This document shows positions 1-11,105 of a stretch of 64,000 nucleotides of DNA, in pieces. The notes under the pieces are model-generated. The model made no database searches, was not told the DNA's origin, and saw only the letters and a list, made by a program, of their open reading frames with translations. The translations under genes were made by a program, and so were the position numbers. Numbering within the stretch: the stretch's first letter is position 1; every line of letters starts with the position of its first letter. This DNA comes from Oopsacas minuta (Eukaryota; Porifera; Hexactinellida; Lyssacinosida; Leucopsacidae). The DNA is taken from contig JAKMXF010000332.1 of NCBI GenBank assembly GCA_024704765.1, positions 1,219,897-1,283,896 on the forward strand, read 5' to 3'.

Positions 1-172
1 AATTGGCCATAAATTACGAACCATTCAAATTTTATACTCGAATGACTCCTTAAATAGAACATCACAAATTTTTGTATACTAAACATGAGAAATCGCAATA
101 GTAGTTTTACTTAATCCCATATTACACATAATCTCATCATATTCATCAAATTTTCAGTGATTTCAAACCCTA

Positions 173-360
173 CTTACGCTATATCTACAGGATAGTTTTG
201 GATAATCCAGGAAAACAAAAATATTTTTGAAAATTAATTTCAGACATCAAGAATTATGAATTATCCAAATGATTCATAATTCTTGTTGTCTGAATTGAAT
301 TCAAAATTATTTTTGTTTTTCCTGGATTTTGCAAAAATATACTGTGGATATAGCGTAATA
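173..360. repeat. Palindromic MITE
   Basis: The sequence folds back on itself. The left arm starts TTACGCTATATCTACA and the right arm ends TGGATATAGCGTAA. Inside, CCAGGAAAACAAAAAT pairs with ATTTTTGTTTTTCCTGG, and CAAGAATTATGAATTA pairs with TTCATAATTCTTG around a centre near 265. It has no coding potential. Family is unknown. Confidence 0.7.
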
Positions 361-521
361 GTGTTAAAATATTTAAGTATAAAAATACATTGAATAAATT
401 TTAGGATTTTCAGATCATTTTGAGTCAATTCAAAATGATCTGAAAAATACATCACTTTTTGATCTGATTGGATTGAGTTGGATGGTAAATATGATTTCAA
501 TTGATTGAGTTATTACTCCGG

Positions 522-671
522 TAGGGCTGTATCAACTCATTTTGAGTTGGCAAAAATCAATTCATTTCCTTGAATGAGTTGAAAGAGTTGGTTGGGATCA
601 AATGAATAAGTTGACAACGCATATCGGGCCTGAATGAATTTTTGCCAACTTAAAATGAGTTGATACAGACA
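522..671. repeat. Eroded hAT-type MITE
   Basis: The left end GGGCTGTATCAACTCA and right end TGAGTTGATACAGAC are near-inverse. The interior is rich in the words TGAGTTG and CAACTCA. It is the same family as the complete copy at 6049-6383, but its outer bases have decayed and no clean target duplication is visible. Confidence 0.65.
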
Positions 672-734
672 TTCGGATGCTTCACTTATTAGTACTGCAA
701 AATGAATGGAAAATGATCGGTGGCGGATCAGATC

Positions 735-930
735 ATTCAATATGATTTCATTGATCTAAATTTGAAATAAATTGATTTGATTTCAAGTAATTTGATTGAT
801 TATTGAATTTATTGAATTGAATTAAATTGAATTATATTGATTGGATTAGATTTGATATGATATGATTTGAATTTAGATTGAAATAGAATCCAATGAATTG
901 ATTTCGTTTGATTTAAATTGAATCACTATA
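735..930. repeat. ATTGA-rich simple repeat
   Basis: Imperfect short-period repeat made of variants of ATTGA, TTGAT and TTTGAT. It is low complexity, with no gene. Confidence 0.6.
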
Positions 931-1029
931 ATCACGAACACCTATATATAGACGGAAGTGACACTCTCACATCACAATACAATCCATATAGGCCTAGTTT
1001 GTTCTACCCATAGCCTACTAAAGAAAGGA

Positions 1030-1395
1030 CTGATCACTGAGTCAATTCTCACTGCCAGGAATAAAAGGAAGTGGATATATTTTGATGAGAAATTCTATAA
1101 TCATCGATAATATGAAACTGGTACATTTTCACCTGAATAAATGTAAGCAAGAATTAACAACAGCCACATAGATTTACAGATCGAAGTGAGGTATTTACTA
1201 GCGAAATTGGCACATATGTATTAAAAAATGTTCCATCTTTGAAAGCAAGTATAACGTTAATTATAACTCTATATTCAAAATGTTGAAATTCCAATGATCT
1301 AAATCCGTTTCTTTAAAAAATATTAAAAAAATGAAGAATTTCCCATCAAAATATATCCACTTACTTTTATCCCTGGCCGAAAGTAGTGATCAGGA
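1030..1395. repeat. Palindromic repeat, short copy of family P1
   Basis: Inverted arms are seen at both ends: GCCAGGAATAAAAGGAAGTGG-like sequence at 1054 and its complement ending near 1378, with CTGATCACT at the outer edges. The interior phrase AATATGAAACTGGTACATTT recurs near 12300 and, inverted, near 14510, so this is a dispersed family. The repeat directly abuts the 5'-truncated Tc1 relic. Confidence 0.7.
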
Positions 1396-2265
1396 AGGGG
1401 TATTCTATATCCAAGAGCACTGTGCACTCATATTCATCCAAATCCCTGGGAGTTAAGGCCTTCAAACGACCTAAACAGCCAAAATTGACCGGAAAGCAAA
1501 AGACAAACAGACTGGAATTCTGTCAAAAATACAGTGTGTGGTCAGTAGATGATTGGAAATGTATTCTCTGGACAGATGAGTCACCCTTCGAACTTTTCCA
1601 TTCATCCAATCATCAAAATTATTGTGTCTGGTGTCATAATTCTTCAGATGTTCTCCCTCAGGAAACGGTTAAATTCCGAAGAAATCATGGTTTGGGGCAT
1701 GATGAGCCATCAGGCACTATCAGAATTACACTTTGTGCCACCCAAACGAACTGTGAATGCTTCTTATTATGTGTCTGAAATACTGACCAAAACCTGTAAA
1801 GATGCACTAAACCGCAAACGAAAACAGGGACAATACTCGAAAAGAGAATGATAGCAGACCCGTTGAAGGCCACATTGATGCAAGATGGTGCTCCACCCCA
1901 CAGAGCCAACATTACTCAAGATTGGTGTAAAAACCACTGACCAAATTTCTGGGCTAAAGAGAAGTGGCCAGGTAACTCTCCAGACCTGAATCCAATTGAG
2001 AATCTTTGGTCAATTCTCAAACAGAGACTTGACGAGTTGCCTCAATCAAATAACCTAGAAAACCTTAAGAAATCTCTAAAAATGGCCTGGTCCAACATTG
2101 ATCCATCTTGTCTCGAGAATCTAGTTACAGGGATGCCCAATAGAATTAGAAAATGTTTAGAATTGGAGGGTGGTTATATTAGGAAATAAATGAATTCAAT
2201 AGTACACTGGTATTTTCTTATTCTTAACATAACGTAAGGTGACATTAATTTCTGGACACCCTGTA
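1386..2265 (+). pseudogene. Tc1-type transposase relic (DD37E spacing)
   Basis: Decayed transposase of the Tc1/mariner superfamily, a cut-and-paste enzyme with a DDE catalytic core. Readable motifs in order are ISKSTVH (end of the DNA-binding part), WTDESPF (first catalytic Asp), VWGMMS, QDGAPPH (second Asp) and SPDLNPIENLW (Glu). There are 37 residues between the second Asp and the Glu, so the signature is DD37E rather than the usual DD34E. At least one frameshift near 1690 and an in-frame TGA near 1938 break it. The 3' terminus near 2255 reads as the complement of a Tc1-like end, ACAGGGTGTCC. The 5' end is missing where palindrome 1030-1395 begins. Confidence 0.85.
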
Positions 2266-2289
2266 TTGTCCAGGTTGAACCAAAACCAT

Positions 2290-2301
2290 CTGGTCACCCT
2301 A
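2290..2301. repeat. Solo hAT-like terminus
   Basis: The complement reads AGGGTGACCAGA, which matches the end of the hAT element at 63406 (CAGGGTGACCAGATC). No partner end was found, so it may be a relic or chance. Confidence 0.3.
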
Positions 2302-2410
2302 AACAAAGGACATGATTATATCGTTCCAAAACACCTACTGAGTACTGGGCAGGATTAACACATGGGAAACAGGGACAATGCCCAGGGGCCACAACAACCA
2401 AAATATAATT

Positions 2411-2612
2411 TCATGCTTGCCAACAGCCCCGTTTTTGGGAGCGATATCCCGCTTTAGTTGAGGCAAATGTCAACCAAAACTTGCCAAAAACATAAATTAT
2501 CCTGCTTTTTGTAGTGCAGTCAAATGCAAATATAAAGCGTCCTGCAATCTTCTGCTAAATTAACACCTTTCGTCCCGCTTTTCCTTCACTCTGGTTGGCA
2601 AGTATGTGTTTT
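2411..2612. repeat. MITE with TTGCCAAC termini
   Basis: Inverted ends are CTTGCCAACAGCCCCG on the left and GGTTGGCAAG on the right, with repeated CCCGC and TTGCCAAAA words inside. A related fragment with the same GCGGGA/TTGCCTAAAA layout lies at 42690-42800. Confidence 0.6.
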
Positions 2613-3097
2613 AAGGCAGTTGAAACAACAGATTTACTAACCTTGTATAGATTTACTGTGTGACATGTGTTCCTAAATCTTAGCGATTCATCCAGAGAAA
2701 CAACGAAATCATGGATCTCATCATAGTTGTTTCCAAGTTCAATACAATTGATTAGAAATCGCAACAGGCCGCGTCATACAGGTCTGAAGCCCTGCCCTGC
2801 CACATGTATATCTACAAGGGCAAGCTGCATTTGTCAGAATTTTGAAGTTGTCAGTTGTCAGAAAAATGTAGTTGTCACAGGTTAGAATGGACTTTAGCAG
2901 AATTGTCACATGTCAGAATGGATATTTTATATTGTCACTTGTTAGAATCCTTAGATTTTTGATAATAATTGTCAGAGTAACCAGAATGCAGATTACTTTT
3001 GTTATTTATTAACGAATCTGAGAAGATATTTTTTGTCACTTGTGTAGTTTGTTATTTTTCTGGTGTTAACAGTTCTGGTGTCAAGTCAATCTAAAAT

Positions 3098-3436
3098 GTG
3101 AACAATGAAATATCGTGTATAATTAGCGAATCATATAACCATCATAATATAAACGATAATGGAATTACCTCACAAGAATATAAACGATCCTTGGCAAAGA
3201 TTATTACAACAGCGGACGGACATAATTATGTTCATTCTAAATTCACGGATGATTATATTTATCTTATATGCGCGATATTTAGGACAGGTTGTAAGGGAAC
3301 CAGCAAATTGAACCGTGTAAGAAGTCTGATTCCTCGAATGAAACAGTACATCATGATATTGGATACTATAAAACTGATGGATACCAACACAAAACAAACT
3401 GTAAAACAATCGCTAAACAATCACAAACAAACATAA
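3098..3436 (+). pseudogene. FLYWCH-type N-terminus of MULE transposase
   Basis: The 112-residue frame contains a FLYWCH-like zinc-binding layout, with YIYLICAIFRTGCKG followed by SKLN. It aligns with YLRCVLFRGGCKGSSKLN of the MULE copy at 8.9 kb. FLYWCH fingers are common DNA-binding modules of animal MULE transposases. Downstream the other copy's MYRARRTL-like context is still readable near 3505, but the catalytic domain is gone. Confidence 0.65.
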
Positions 3437-3599
3437 GAAATATATTTGATGACGCAACAAGAAACTACGTCTGCGCAGCTGATATTTAGTTCGAGGAATG
3501 TGAGTCGTCAATGTATCGCGCAAGAAGGACACTTCAACCTAAAAGTCCTCTTACATTTACATAGTTCTGTGATATGTTAATAACATCAACTTTACAGAC

Positions 3600-4136
3600 A
3601 ATCTCAATTTCTCGGTAACTATTAAAAATCAATTCTTATCAGATGAAATAAGAACTCTCTTCAATGAAACAACGAATGTCAAATTTGATGATACGCGGGT
3701 CCAACTGATGAACATACTACTGATTCCTCACTTGACACCGATCCGTGCTATTCTTTACTTGAGAACCTATCTAATATATCACTAGATCCTCACACGTTCA
3801 ATCCTTAGCATTCATTGGCGGATATACAATTCACCAGCTAGGAAAACACTTTGCCCCTTGTAATCATTTCCTGAAATTATTCACAAAATATAAAATCCTT
3901 CATATAGATGAACTTCCAGTGTCAAAATTCAAATGCTAGAGTTAATTGACAGAGGAAACCTCAAATGGCCTTATGATGCTGTTATAGATGCTGTAATTAT
4001 TGTTCCGAAACTGTTTGTACATATTGAGAGAAGTGATGAATTGATGAATCAGTCTGGCAGGATCCACCAAGAGAATCCTTGTGGAACTTGCAACAACAAA
4101 GATGGAAAATGTTCAAAGCGAAATTTGGAGAAATAA
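3600..4136 (+). pseudogene. Unassigned protein relic inside MULE copy 1
   Basis: A 67-residue frame (3933-4136) reads ELIDRGNLKWPYDAVIDAV and is preceded by broken coding-like sequence from about 3600. The GxLKWPxDxV phrase resembles a C-terminal motif seen in several animal DNA transposases (for example THAP9/P-like), but I cannot assign it. It has no counterpart in MULE copy 2, so it looks like an insertion or captured piece. Confidence 0.35.
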
Positions 4137-4596
4137 ATGCTCCATTGTGATCACTTTGGTTGGAATTATCCTAGAAGAATACTCACTCAAAATGCATAAT
4201 CTCGAATAAAGTAAGGAATTTCAATTCTCAGGTGACTTCCAGTCAAGAGATAAAATAAGTAATCGTAAAATTAAAAAGCTGAAACCTACAGCCACAACCC
4301 AGAGAAATCTTCAGGTAGATAAGCACAAAGGTTCTGATGATTAGGCTGCATTTCTTAGATATTGTTATTATGAAAATACATCTACTAGCATCTAAATAGA
4401 ATATTCATTGAGATAATTAAATATTGTATTATTTCCAAACATCCATGGCATTTCTGTTGCTGAGCCTTGTGTAAAGTAGGCTATGATGATACTTGCTATT
4501 TATTGGCATGTAGTTTCATGTCTATCTGATAATTAAGTTCAAACAGTTAAGAAATAAACTCTGATAATCTATAATATGAAAACGCAGTTAATCTAT

Positions 4597-5660
4597 ACTA
4601 GCGCTCTTCGCTCAAAAACAGCTTAGTGCTCCAGGTTAGTATAAGTATTGAACAGCTAAAGTACTTGATAGTTTGAGTCGCTACCGCGACTGAATATTAT
4701 ACTCGGCATTACGTGCCTCGAGGATAATGTCTTGCGGAAATTTAGATTTTGTATTATCCCTAGCCAATCCAAATTCTATTTAATGCCCTTATGTTGTAAT
4801 TGTTGAGGTGCTAAGTGGCTATTAGTTTGTAATCTCGGAATTTCGTGCCTTGGGTACTAAGATACCTTAAAACTGGAGAAAATTGATATTTTGAAGTAAT
4901 AATGGCGTAATAATCCCATGATAAGTTTTGAATTTGGCCAAAACATTTGGCATAATAAGGGTTATCTACAATGACGTCATAATTTCGTAATAGATATGAA
5001 TTTTGTCCGAGCCAGGCCAAATTCAACCCCTATTTGTATGTCTAGAATTGATTTAAGAAACTGGAGAACCCTCAAGGTTGATTTTCTGCATACAAGGGTA
5101 TTTCGAGCCTGGCTTGGACAAGTTCGAGTCTTGGCCGAAAATTCACACCTGTGACGAAATTATGAAGTCATTGTCACCTTTTTGGACTTTCGAAAATTCA
5201 CATTAATAGCCACTGCTCAGACAAGATACATGATAGAAGTTGAAATTTGAATCACAGATACACCTCAATATGCCAAACGTTATGATTTCATAATTTTGGC
5301 CAAATACAAACTCATCATGGCATTATTAGGTCATCATGACTGTACAAAAAATTATCCAAATTTCGATATTTTTAAGAATTTCATATTATCCGAGACACGA
5401 ATTGCCCAGATTACTAACCTAAAGCCACATAAGAGTTCCAGTATGACCACCTAAGACAATTAAATGGAATTTGGCAGCTCTATGGATAATAAAATATTCA
5501 AATTCCACAGAAGATTAACCTTGAGGCACTGTAGTACCGAGATATCCCTTCGCGTAGCGACCAAAACCATAAAAAAAATGTAGCTGTTTAATACTTAAGC
5601 TAGCCTCAGGTCCTAAGCAGTTGCACAGCGACCTAGCAAGCGATTCGTGCTAGTTACAAT
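4597..5660. repeat. Approximately 1.06-kb palindromic element
   Basis: Two long imperfect inverted arms meet near 5130. Left-arm phrases TCGCTACCGCG, GTGCCTCGAGG and AATTTGGCC recur as complements on the right (for example CGCGTAGCGACC, CCTTGAGGCAC). It is nested in MULE copy 1. A single related arm lies at 7484-7625. No ORF is convincing. Confidence 0.7.
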
Positions 5661-5804
5661 TACTACGAGTAATAAATTGGATACTGACATGTGACAATAT
5701 TAGAAATATCCATCCTGACATTGACAATATTCCAAATATTCATTCTGATTTGTTACAACTTCAAAATTCTGACAAGTGCATGCAACCCGTCTAACAACAT
5801 AGTT

Positions 5805-5905
5805 TAGAATCAATATCATTAAATCTCATTTTTAGTCTGCCTGTTTGTCTGTCTGTTTGTTTGTCTTCAAGGAAAGGATTTATGGTATCTATATTGAATG
5901 TATTT
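5805..5905 (+). repeat. Helentron-like fragment with GTCT microsatellite
   Basis: ATTAAATCTC is followed by a run of CTGTTTGTCTGTCTGTTTG and then CAAGGAAAGGATTTATGGTA. The same order is found at 10405, 25480 (inverted), 56110 (inverted) and 56449. Only the 5' part is present here. Confidence 0.6.
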
Positions 5906-6048
5906 GTGCATAGCATTCTATATTTAAGGTAATGGCGTGCTTAATAATTTTTGGACTAAGGATAAAATTGTTAATTTATATATTTACATAGGGAAGTCTA
6001 TTTGTTTCGATATTATCAAAATGGTGCATTTATCCCTAATAAATGTGT

Positions 6049-6383
6049 CAGGGCTGTATCAACTCATTTTATTGAATGAGTTGAATAAGTTGAATGAGTT
6101 GATAGTTCAATGAAATGAGTTCAAATGAGTTCAACTCATTTTAGAAATGAGTTGATTGAACCAACTCATTTTAGATAATGAATTGCTGAATCAACTCATT
6201 TTACGCATATTTTCCTTTCGGCTTATTATGTTAATGATCTCTGATACGGTCAGGGCTGTATCAACTCATTTTGGGTTGGCAAATCAACTCATTTTATTGA
6301 ATGAGTTGAATGAGTTGGTTACATCCAAATGAATGAGTTGAATGAGTTGGTGCAATAAAAATGAATGAGTTGATACAGCCCTG
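6049..6383. mobile_element. hAT-type MITE with perfect 8-bp target duplication
   Basis: It starts CAGGGCTGTATCAACTCA and ends in the exact complement TGATACAGCCCTG. It is flanked on both sides by AAATGTGT (6041-6048 and 6384-6391), the 8-bp duplication typical of hAT insertions. A second left terminus, CAGGGCTGTATC, lies inside at 6251. It is non-coding and full of TGAGTTGAATGAGTTG words. Confidence 0.88.
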
Positions 6384-6621
6384 AAATGTGTTATTGATAC
6401 TTAAAACTACACAAAGTCTATACCTACAATCTATTTCCGGATCGAAATAATGTAATCTGGATGAGTACAAAGCAATTTGGTCAACAAAATGCTCCAATTT
6501 GAAAGCATTGTAAAGAAATAACTATTGCCTTTAAAGCTACAGAATGTACACATTTTGTTCTAAGGACGTGTTATACGTTAATAATAATGTAAATAATTTC
6601 TTATGATAAAGCAGACACGTT

Positions 6622-6992
6622 CTAGAGTCATAGTAGTGACCATGGATGGCATATTTTTGTCAAACGTTACCTATAACTTGACAACCTTTATAGATATGGC
6701 CAAATTGTCTTGCAATCAGGTTCTCTATACCCAACTTCCAGTACCCTGATGATATATTCTATTGTCATATTTCCGACCATTGTGAAGCAATTATCAATTA
6801 TGCAATATATGGTCATTTTCAAGATTGCGCACAATGGTTTGAGATATGACATCAAAATGTATTATCAGGATATGAAAAGTTGAGTATATAGAACCTGTTT
6901 CCAAGACGATTTTGCCATGTCTATAAAGGGTGTCAAGTAATCGGTAAAGATTGACCAAAATATGCCATCCATGGTCACTACATATCCCTAGA
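6622..6992. repeat. Palindromic repeat family P1, about 370 bp
   Basis: The arms begin TAGTGACCATGGATGGCATA and end with its complement, ATATGCCATCCATGGTCACTA. The centre lies near 6807. It is related to the palindromes at 7629-11912, 12243-14560 and 21480-22400. Confidence 0.75.
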
Positions 6993-6993
6993 A

Positions 6994-7117
6994 CAGTGGT
7001 TCTCGACCGGGGGTCCGCGGCCTAAAAATGTTTTCGTTATGTTTATTAGCAGGGGATCCACGGACTCCATAAAATGGACCAAGAGGTCCGCAGAAGAAAA
7101 AAGGTTGAGAACAAATG
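6994..7117. mobile_element. 124-bp hAT-type MITE
   Basis: Terminal inverted repeats are CAGTGGTTCTCGACC on the left and the complement of CATTTGTTCTCAACC on the right. A perfect 8-bp duplication, CCCTAGAA, flanks it (6986-6993 and 7118-7125). It abuts the right edge of a P1 palindrome. Confidence 0.88.
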
Positions 7118-7483
7118 CCCTAGAACTTGCACACAGTGCCCAAACATCTTCGAATAGTCAATAAATTGACCTCCTCAAATCAATTCGAAAACATCATAAT
7201 CGTTTTCAGCAGTCTCGAAAACCCTAAAATCGACTAAAATATTGATTAATCATATGTCAATATGGAGTATTTTATGGATAACCCCAGAGTACAAACAAAT
7301 TTATAAACTAGAATATTGTTGTATTATTCTATTATATTATCACTAACTTGTGTATCTTTCTTATCAAAAGAATTTCAAAGTTAGAAGAAATATTTCTAAA
7401 TAAACTTAATCTAGGCACAAGTGCTGAGCAATAGACTACTTAATACTATGGACTATGGACTCTCAATCTCAATAGGTTATGAA

Positions 7484-7625
7484 AAATCAACCTCAAGGCA
7501 CGTAGTACTGAGTATATACCCTCGCGTAGCGACCAAGAGTAGTAAGAAATGCCGCTATTTAATACTTAAGCTAACCTGAGGTCCTACGCTGTCGCGCAGC
7601 GGCCTAGCAAGCAAAACACGCTAAT
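7484..7625. repeat. Solo arm of the 4597-5660 palindrome family
   Basis: It shares, in order, CCTCAAGGCAC, GTAGTACTGAG, CGCGTAGCGACCAA, TTTAATACTTAAGCTA and CTGAGGTCCTA with the right arm at about 5518-5640. It has no partner arm. Confidence 0.65.
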
Positions 7626-8823
7626 AAATCAATAATCGTGAAAGTTATTGTCAAATCAGGATAGCCTATTTATAGTGCGATATAGCCGACTTCCCATTAA
7701 CTTGTAACACATTTTGACATGATATCTCTTAAGCTTATTGCGTAATCATAAAAATGACTATATATGAGTATATTCACGATTGCGTAACATTGGTAAAATT
7801 ATCATGACAATATGTATAGCCTTCTCTATATAAGGCTACCATCAGATGTACCAGGGATATAGTAGTGCACGGTAATTATTATATTAGCATACAGAATGGT
7901 TTCCTATCGCACAAACAGTACTTATATGCCCAAGTAAATGTATCATAGATATGTAGAATAGCATGTCTCCAAAACCAACAAAGCAAAAAAATACCAAAAT
8001 GTGCCAATTTATTTGCTTAGTACTCATTATTTGGAGAATATGGCCCAATCTTTGATGAGCTGTAGAACGTCAAATATTGCATCTTTGGTTTCAAAGTTAA
8101 TGTACGAAATGATGTAAGGATACTTTTGTACACATATTAAAAATTTGTCATGATAAAGTTGACAGGTTTTTGAGTTACAGTGGTGACCTTGGATGGTGAT
8201 AATTTGTCATTATGCATTTATAAGTCGAAAACTCTCAATGATATAACAAAGCTCACTATTGCCAATTTATAGTATATACCCCGATTTCCCATACCCTTTT
8301 AGTACTTGTTGATATGATATCTCCTACGATAATTACGCACTCCTGAATATTACCATATATGGCTTTATTGATGACTATGCGATAATCCTTGTAGATATCA
8401 TATCAAATCAAAATGTACCACAAGGGCATGGGAAATCGGCAATAGTGAGTTTTGTTATATCATTGAGGGTTTTCTACTTATAAATCATAGTGACGGGGCG
8501 CTGCATTTGTTAGAATTTTGACACTGTCATTTGTTAGAATTATCCCAATTGTCGTTTGTCAGAACAGTTTTTCAGGTTACTGTCACTTCTTAGAATAATT
8601 AGTATATCCATATAATATCGGTCAACTTTTATGTATTCTCAATAAATTTTTCTATAGTCAGAATCCATCAAATCCACGTCTATTCATCATCATTTCTAAA
8701 ATCTGATTCTTTGTTAAATAAACAATTATCTTGTTTTTGATTGCCACTTCACGTATGAAACGCATACACCAACTTCCAAATAGAGTATAAATTCATAACT
8801 TAACTGTTCTAAAATATTATTGT

Positions 8824-10402
8824 CATGGAATACACATTAGATGAAACAAGCGCAGTGTCGGAAGAATTTTTACAACTCAAGATGGTAACAAATATATTAA
8901 ATCAAAAGTAAAGGGCAGTTTAGTGTACCTTCGATGTGTGTTGTTTAGAGGTGGGTGTAAGGGTTCTAGTAAACTAAATCATGAAACCAATTTGATCACA
9001 CCTTTGAAATTGCATAGTTATAATGTAGAAACGTATCAAACAGAAGTTTATCAATTGAAAACAAGATGTAAAACTATGGCCGCGAATCCACAAACTAAAT
9101 CTCGAAGAGTTTTTACGATGTTGCAAGAAATGATCCTTGTGCAAGTGATATCGCTTTACAGAATGCGAGTCATCCCTCTAATGAGGGAGGCGTAAATTAC
9201 AACCGAAAATTCCGCTTACAGCTTCCGAGTTTGTTGCTTTGTTGCCAACAACAACATTGGGGGAATATTATAAGTATAGCGTATCGAGAAGTGAACAAGC
9301 AGGTGTGATCCTTTTTTCAGAGCAGATGCAAACATTTTTGGACGAGGTGGCCAATGTTCAATTTGATGGAACATTTTTTACCTTTCCAACTCAATTCTCT
9401 CAGCTCTGGACAATATTTGTTACAGTGGGAAGACATGCTTTACCAGTTGTACATTATTTAATGACATTCAAGACCCGGGAATTATATCAAGCAGTATTGG
9501 AAAGTATCTTTATTAATGTTCCACAATTTCGGCCATTAGCGACTATGTCAGATTGGGAACCAGCAGCAAGAAATGCTTTTAAGGTAGTGTTCTCTCAAGC
9601 GAGAATTCTCAGTTGCTGGTTTCATTACACCCAGCGAATTTGGGCTAAATCACAAAAATTTGGTCTTACCCAAAGTTTGGGAGATAGTCCAGAAGTAATT
9701 GGTTACATAAAACAATTAATGGCAATCTCGATTTGCCAGCTCCACTAATTATTCCCACTTTCGAATTCCTTCTAATTCCAGTCATAGAAAATACTGAGAA
9801 ATCAAAATTCGAAAAACTTAAGAACTATTGCAAAACGTTGGATCAATCAAATAACTCCGGAAGAACTTTCTATTTATGAAATCAACATCGCTACTAATAA
9901 TGGGGCAGAAAGCTATCATTCTAAACTTAAATCAATTGTGAGAACCAATCATCCAAGTATTGGACGTTCACGGAAACTGTATTAAATGAAATAATACAAG
10001 ATACAAATAATGATATAGGACGTTTTCGGAAGGGAAGAGGAATCAGCTGACCACGAAAAAAAACATAAAAAATTAAGAACGTAGGAATATTTCCACCAAA
10101 GTTGTCTTGTGGAGACTACAACCCGATGGAATTCCTGAAAGCGATTAGCAACACAACTGACAACATAAATTCGCAAGAATATTTTTCATCAAGTGATTAT
10201 TCTGATGACGAAAATGTTGAGGCAACTGGAGAAATTCACAAGTGCGTTATTTGTCTAGCGCATCGTACAGAAACATAGATCTTCATGCCTTGTAGACATG
10301 CCAACTGCTGTACGGAGTGTAGCAAATCAATCGAAGAACTAGGACACCCTTGTCCAGTGTGCCGTTCGATAATCGAAACACGATTTCAAATATTCACAAG
10401 TT
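8824..10402 (+). pseudogene. FLYWCH-MULE transposase-RING fusion, frameshifted
   Basis: Transposase of the Mutator superfamily. From the N-terminus it reads: a FLYWCH-type zinc finger at 8900-9050 (YLRCVLFRGGCKGSSKLN); the MULE catalytic domain at 9239-9748, with FDGTFFTFP (first Asp), MSDWEPAARNAF (second Asp) and CWFHYTQRIW; the NNGAESYHSKLKS motif near 9900; and a C3HC4 RING finger at 10237-10365 (CVIC, MPCRHANCCTEC, HPCPVCR), closest in layout to IAP-type RINGs. The stop after FQIFTS is at 10402. Frame changes near 8905, 9195 and 9740, plus stops near 10050 and 10276, disable it. The catalytic-to-RING stretch is otherwise one frame, supporting a true fusion. FLYWCH-MULE is known in animals. 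The RING may act as a ubiquitin ligase, which is inference. Confidence 0.85.
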
Positions 10403-10404
10403 AA

Positions 10405-11105
10405 TCTATATTATTAAATCTCAAAGCTTGTTTGTCTGTTTGTCTGTTTGTTAGTTTGTCCGTTGTCAAGAAAAGGATTTATGGTATGCTATTATGAAAT
10501 TGTCGCAAAACTATGTATTTATCGTGATTATCAAGGAAATAGAATTCAATAAAACTCCACTAAATATGTCGAACTTGCTGTATCCGATTTTCACACTTTT
10601 GGTTTAATCAATGTAAATTTATTGTTGTTTTTATGAATATAAAGTAAACAAATTCCAAAATTGAGGTAGAATCATACTTTAAACGACTATCCTGGGATAA
10701 TCGAGTACGCTGAGTCTGAATATGGTATTGTAAACAACATATTGTGAATATTTATTCACTTTTAGGTACATAAAGTAAACAAATTTCAAAATTGGGTAGA
10801 ATCATATTTTCAACGACTATCCTGGGGTATTCGAGTATGCTGAGTCCGAATATGGTATTGAAACAACATATTGTGAATATTTGTTTACTTTTAAGTACAT
10901 AAAGTAAACAAATTTCAAAATTAAGGTAGAATCATGCTTTCAACGACTATACTGGGGTAATCGAGTAGACTGAGTCTGAATATTGTAAGCAACCATCAAT
11001 ATTATTAATTCTCAATTGTTGTTTGTCTGTTTGTTTGTCCGTTGAATAGATCGAGGCGCAATGCGCCGAGTTCATCGCGAAGCGACGAGCCAAAGGCTCG
11101 TAACA
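10405..11105 (+). mobile_element. Helentron/HINE-like non-autonomous element
   Basis: It begins TCTATATTATTAAATCTC, followed by a GTTTGTCTGTTTGTCTG microsatellite. Next come three tandem units of roughly 125 bp (each with AAAGTAAACAAATT, GGTAGAATCAT and ACGACTATCCTGGG), then a second copy of the 5' box and microsatellite. It ends in three consecutive mini-hairpins: GGCGCAATGCGCC, TCGCGAAGCGA and CGAGCCAAAGGCTCG. This order (5' box, GTCY microsatellite, tandem repeats, 3' hairpin) recalls the Drosophila DINE-1/Helentron layout. Inverted copies lie at 55466-56164 and 25080-25510. Confidence 0.6.

Larger units (their letters stand above)
2818..5788 (+). mobile_element. MULE (Mutator-like) element, degenerate copy 1
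   Basis: Ends are inverted: GGGCAAGCTGCATTTG on the left and the complement of GGGTTGCATGCACTTG on the right. Subterminal TTGTCA...AGAAT words recur at both sides. The ends match those of the better preserved copy at 8495-11417. The flanks TCTACAA and TCTAACAA may be a decayed target duplication. Inside are a FLYWCH-type fragment, an unrelated protein fragment and a large palindrome. Confidence 0.75.

Noticed and set aside
10405-11105. CRISPR-like array from the regularly spaced 125-bp units
   Set aside because: The genome is eukaryotic, whole units (not only short repeats) are similar, and the block recurs elsewhere as a transposon interior.
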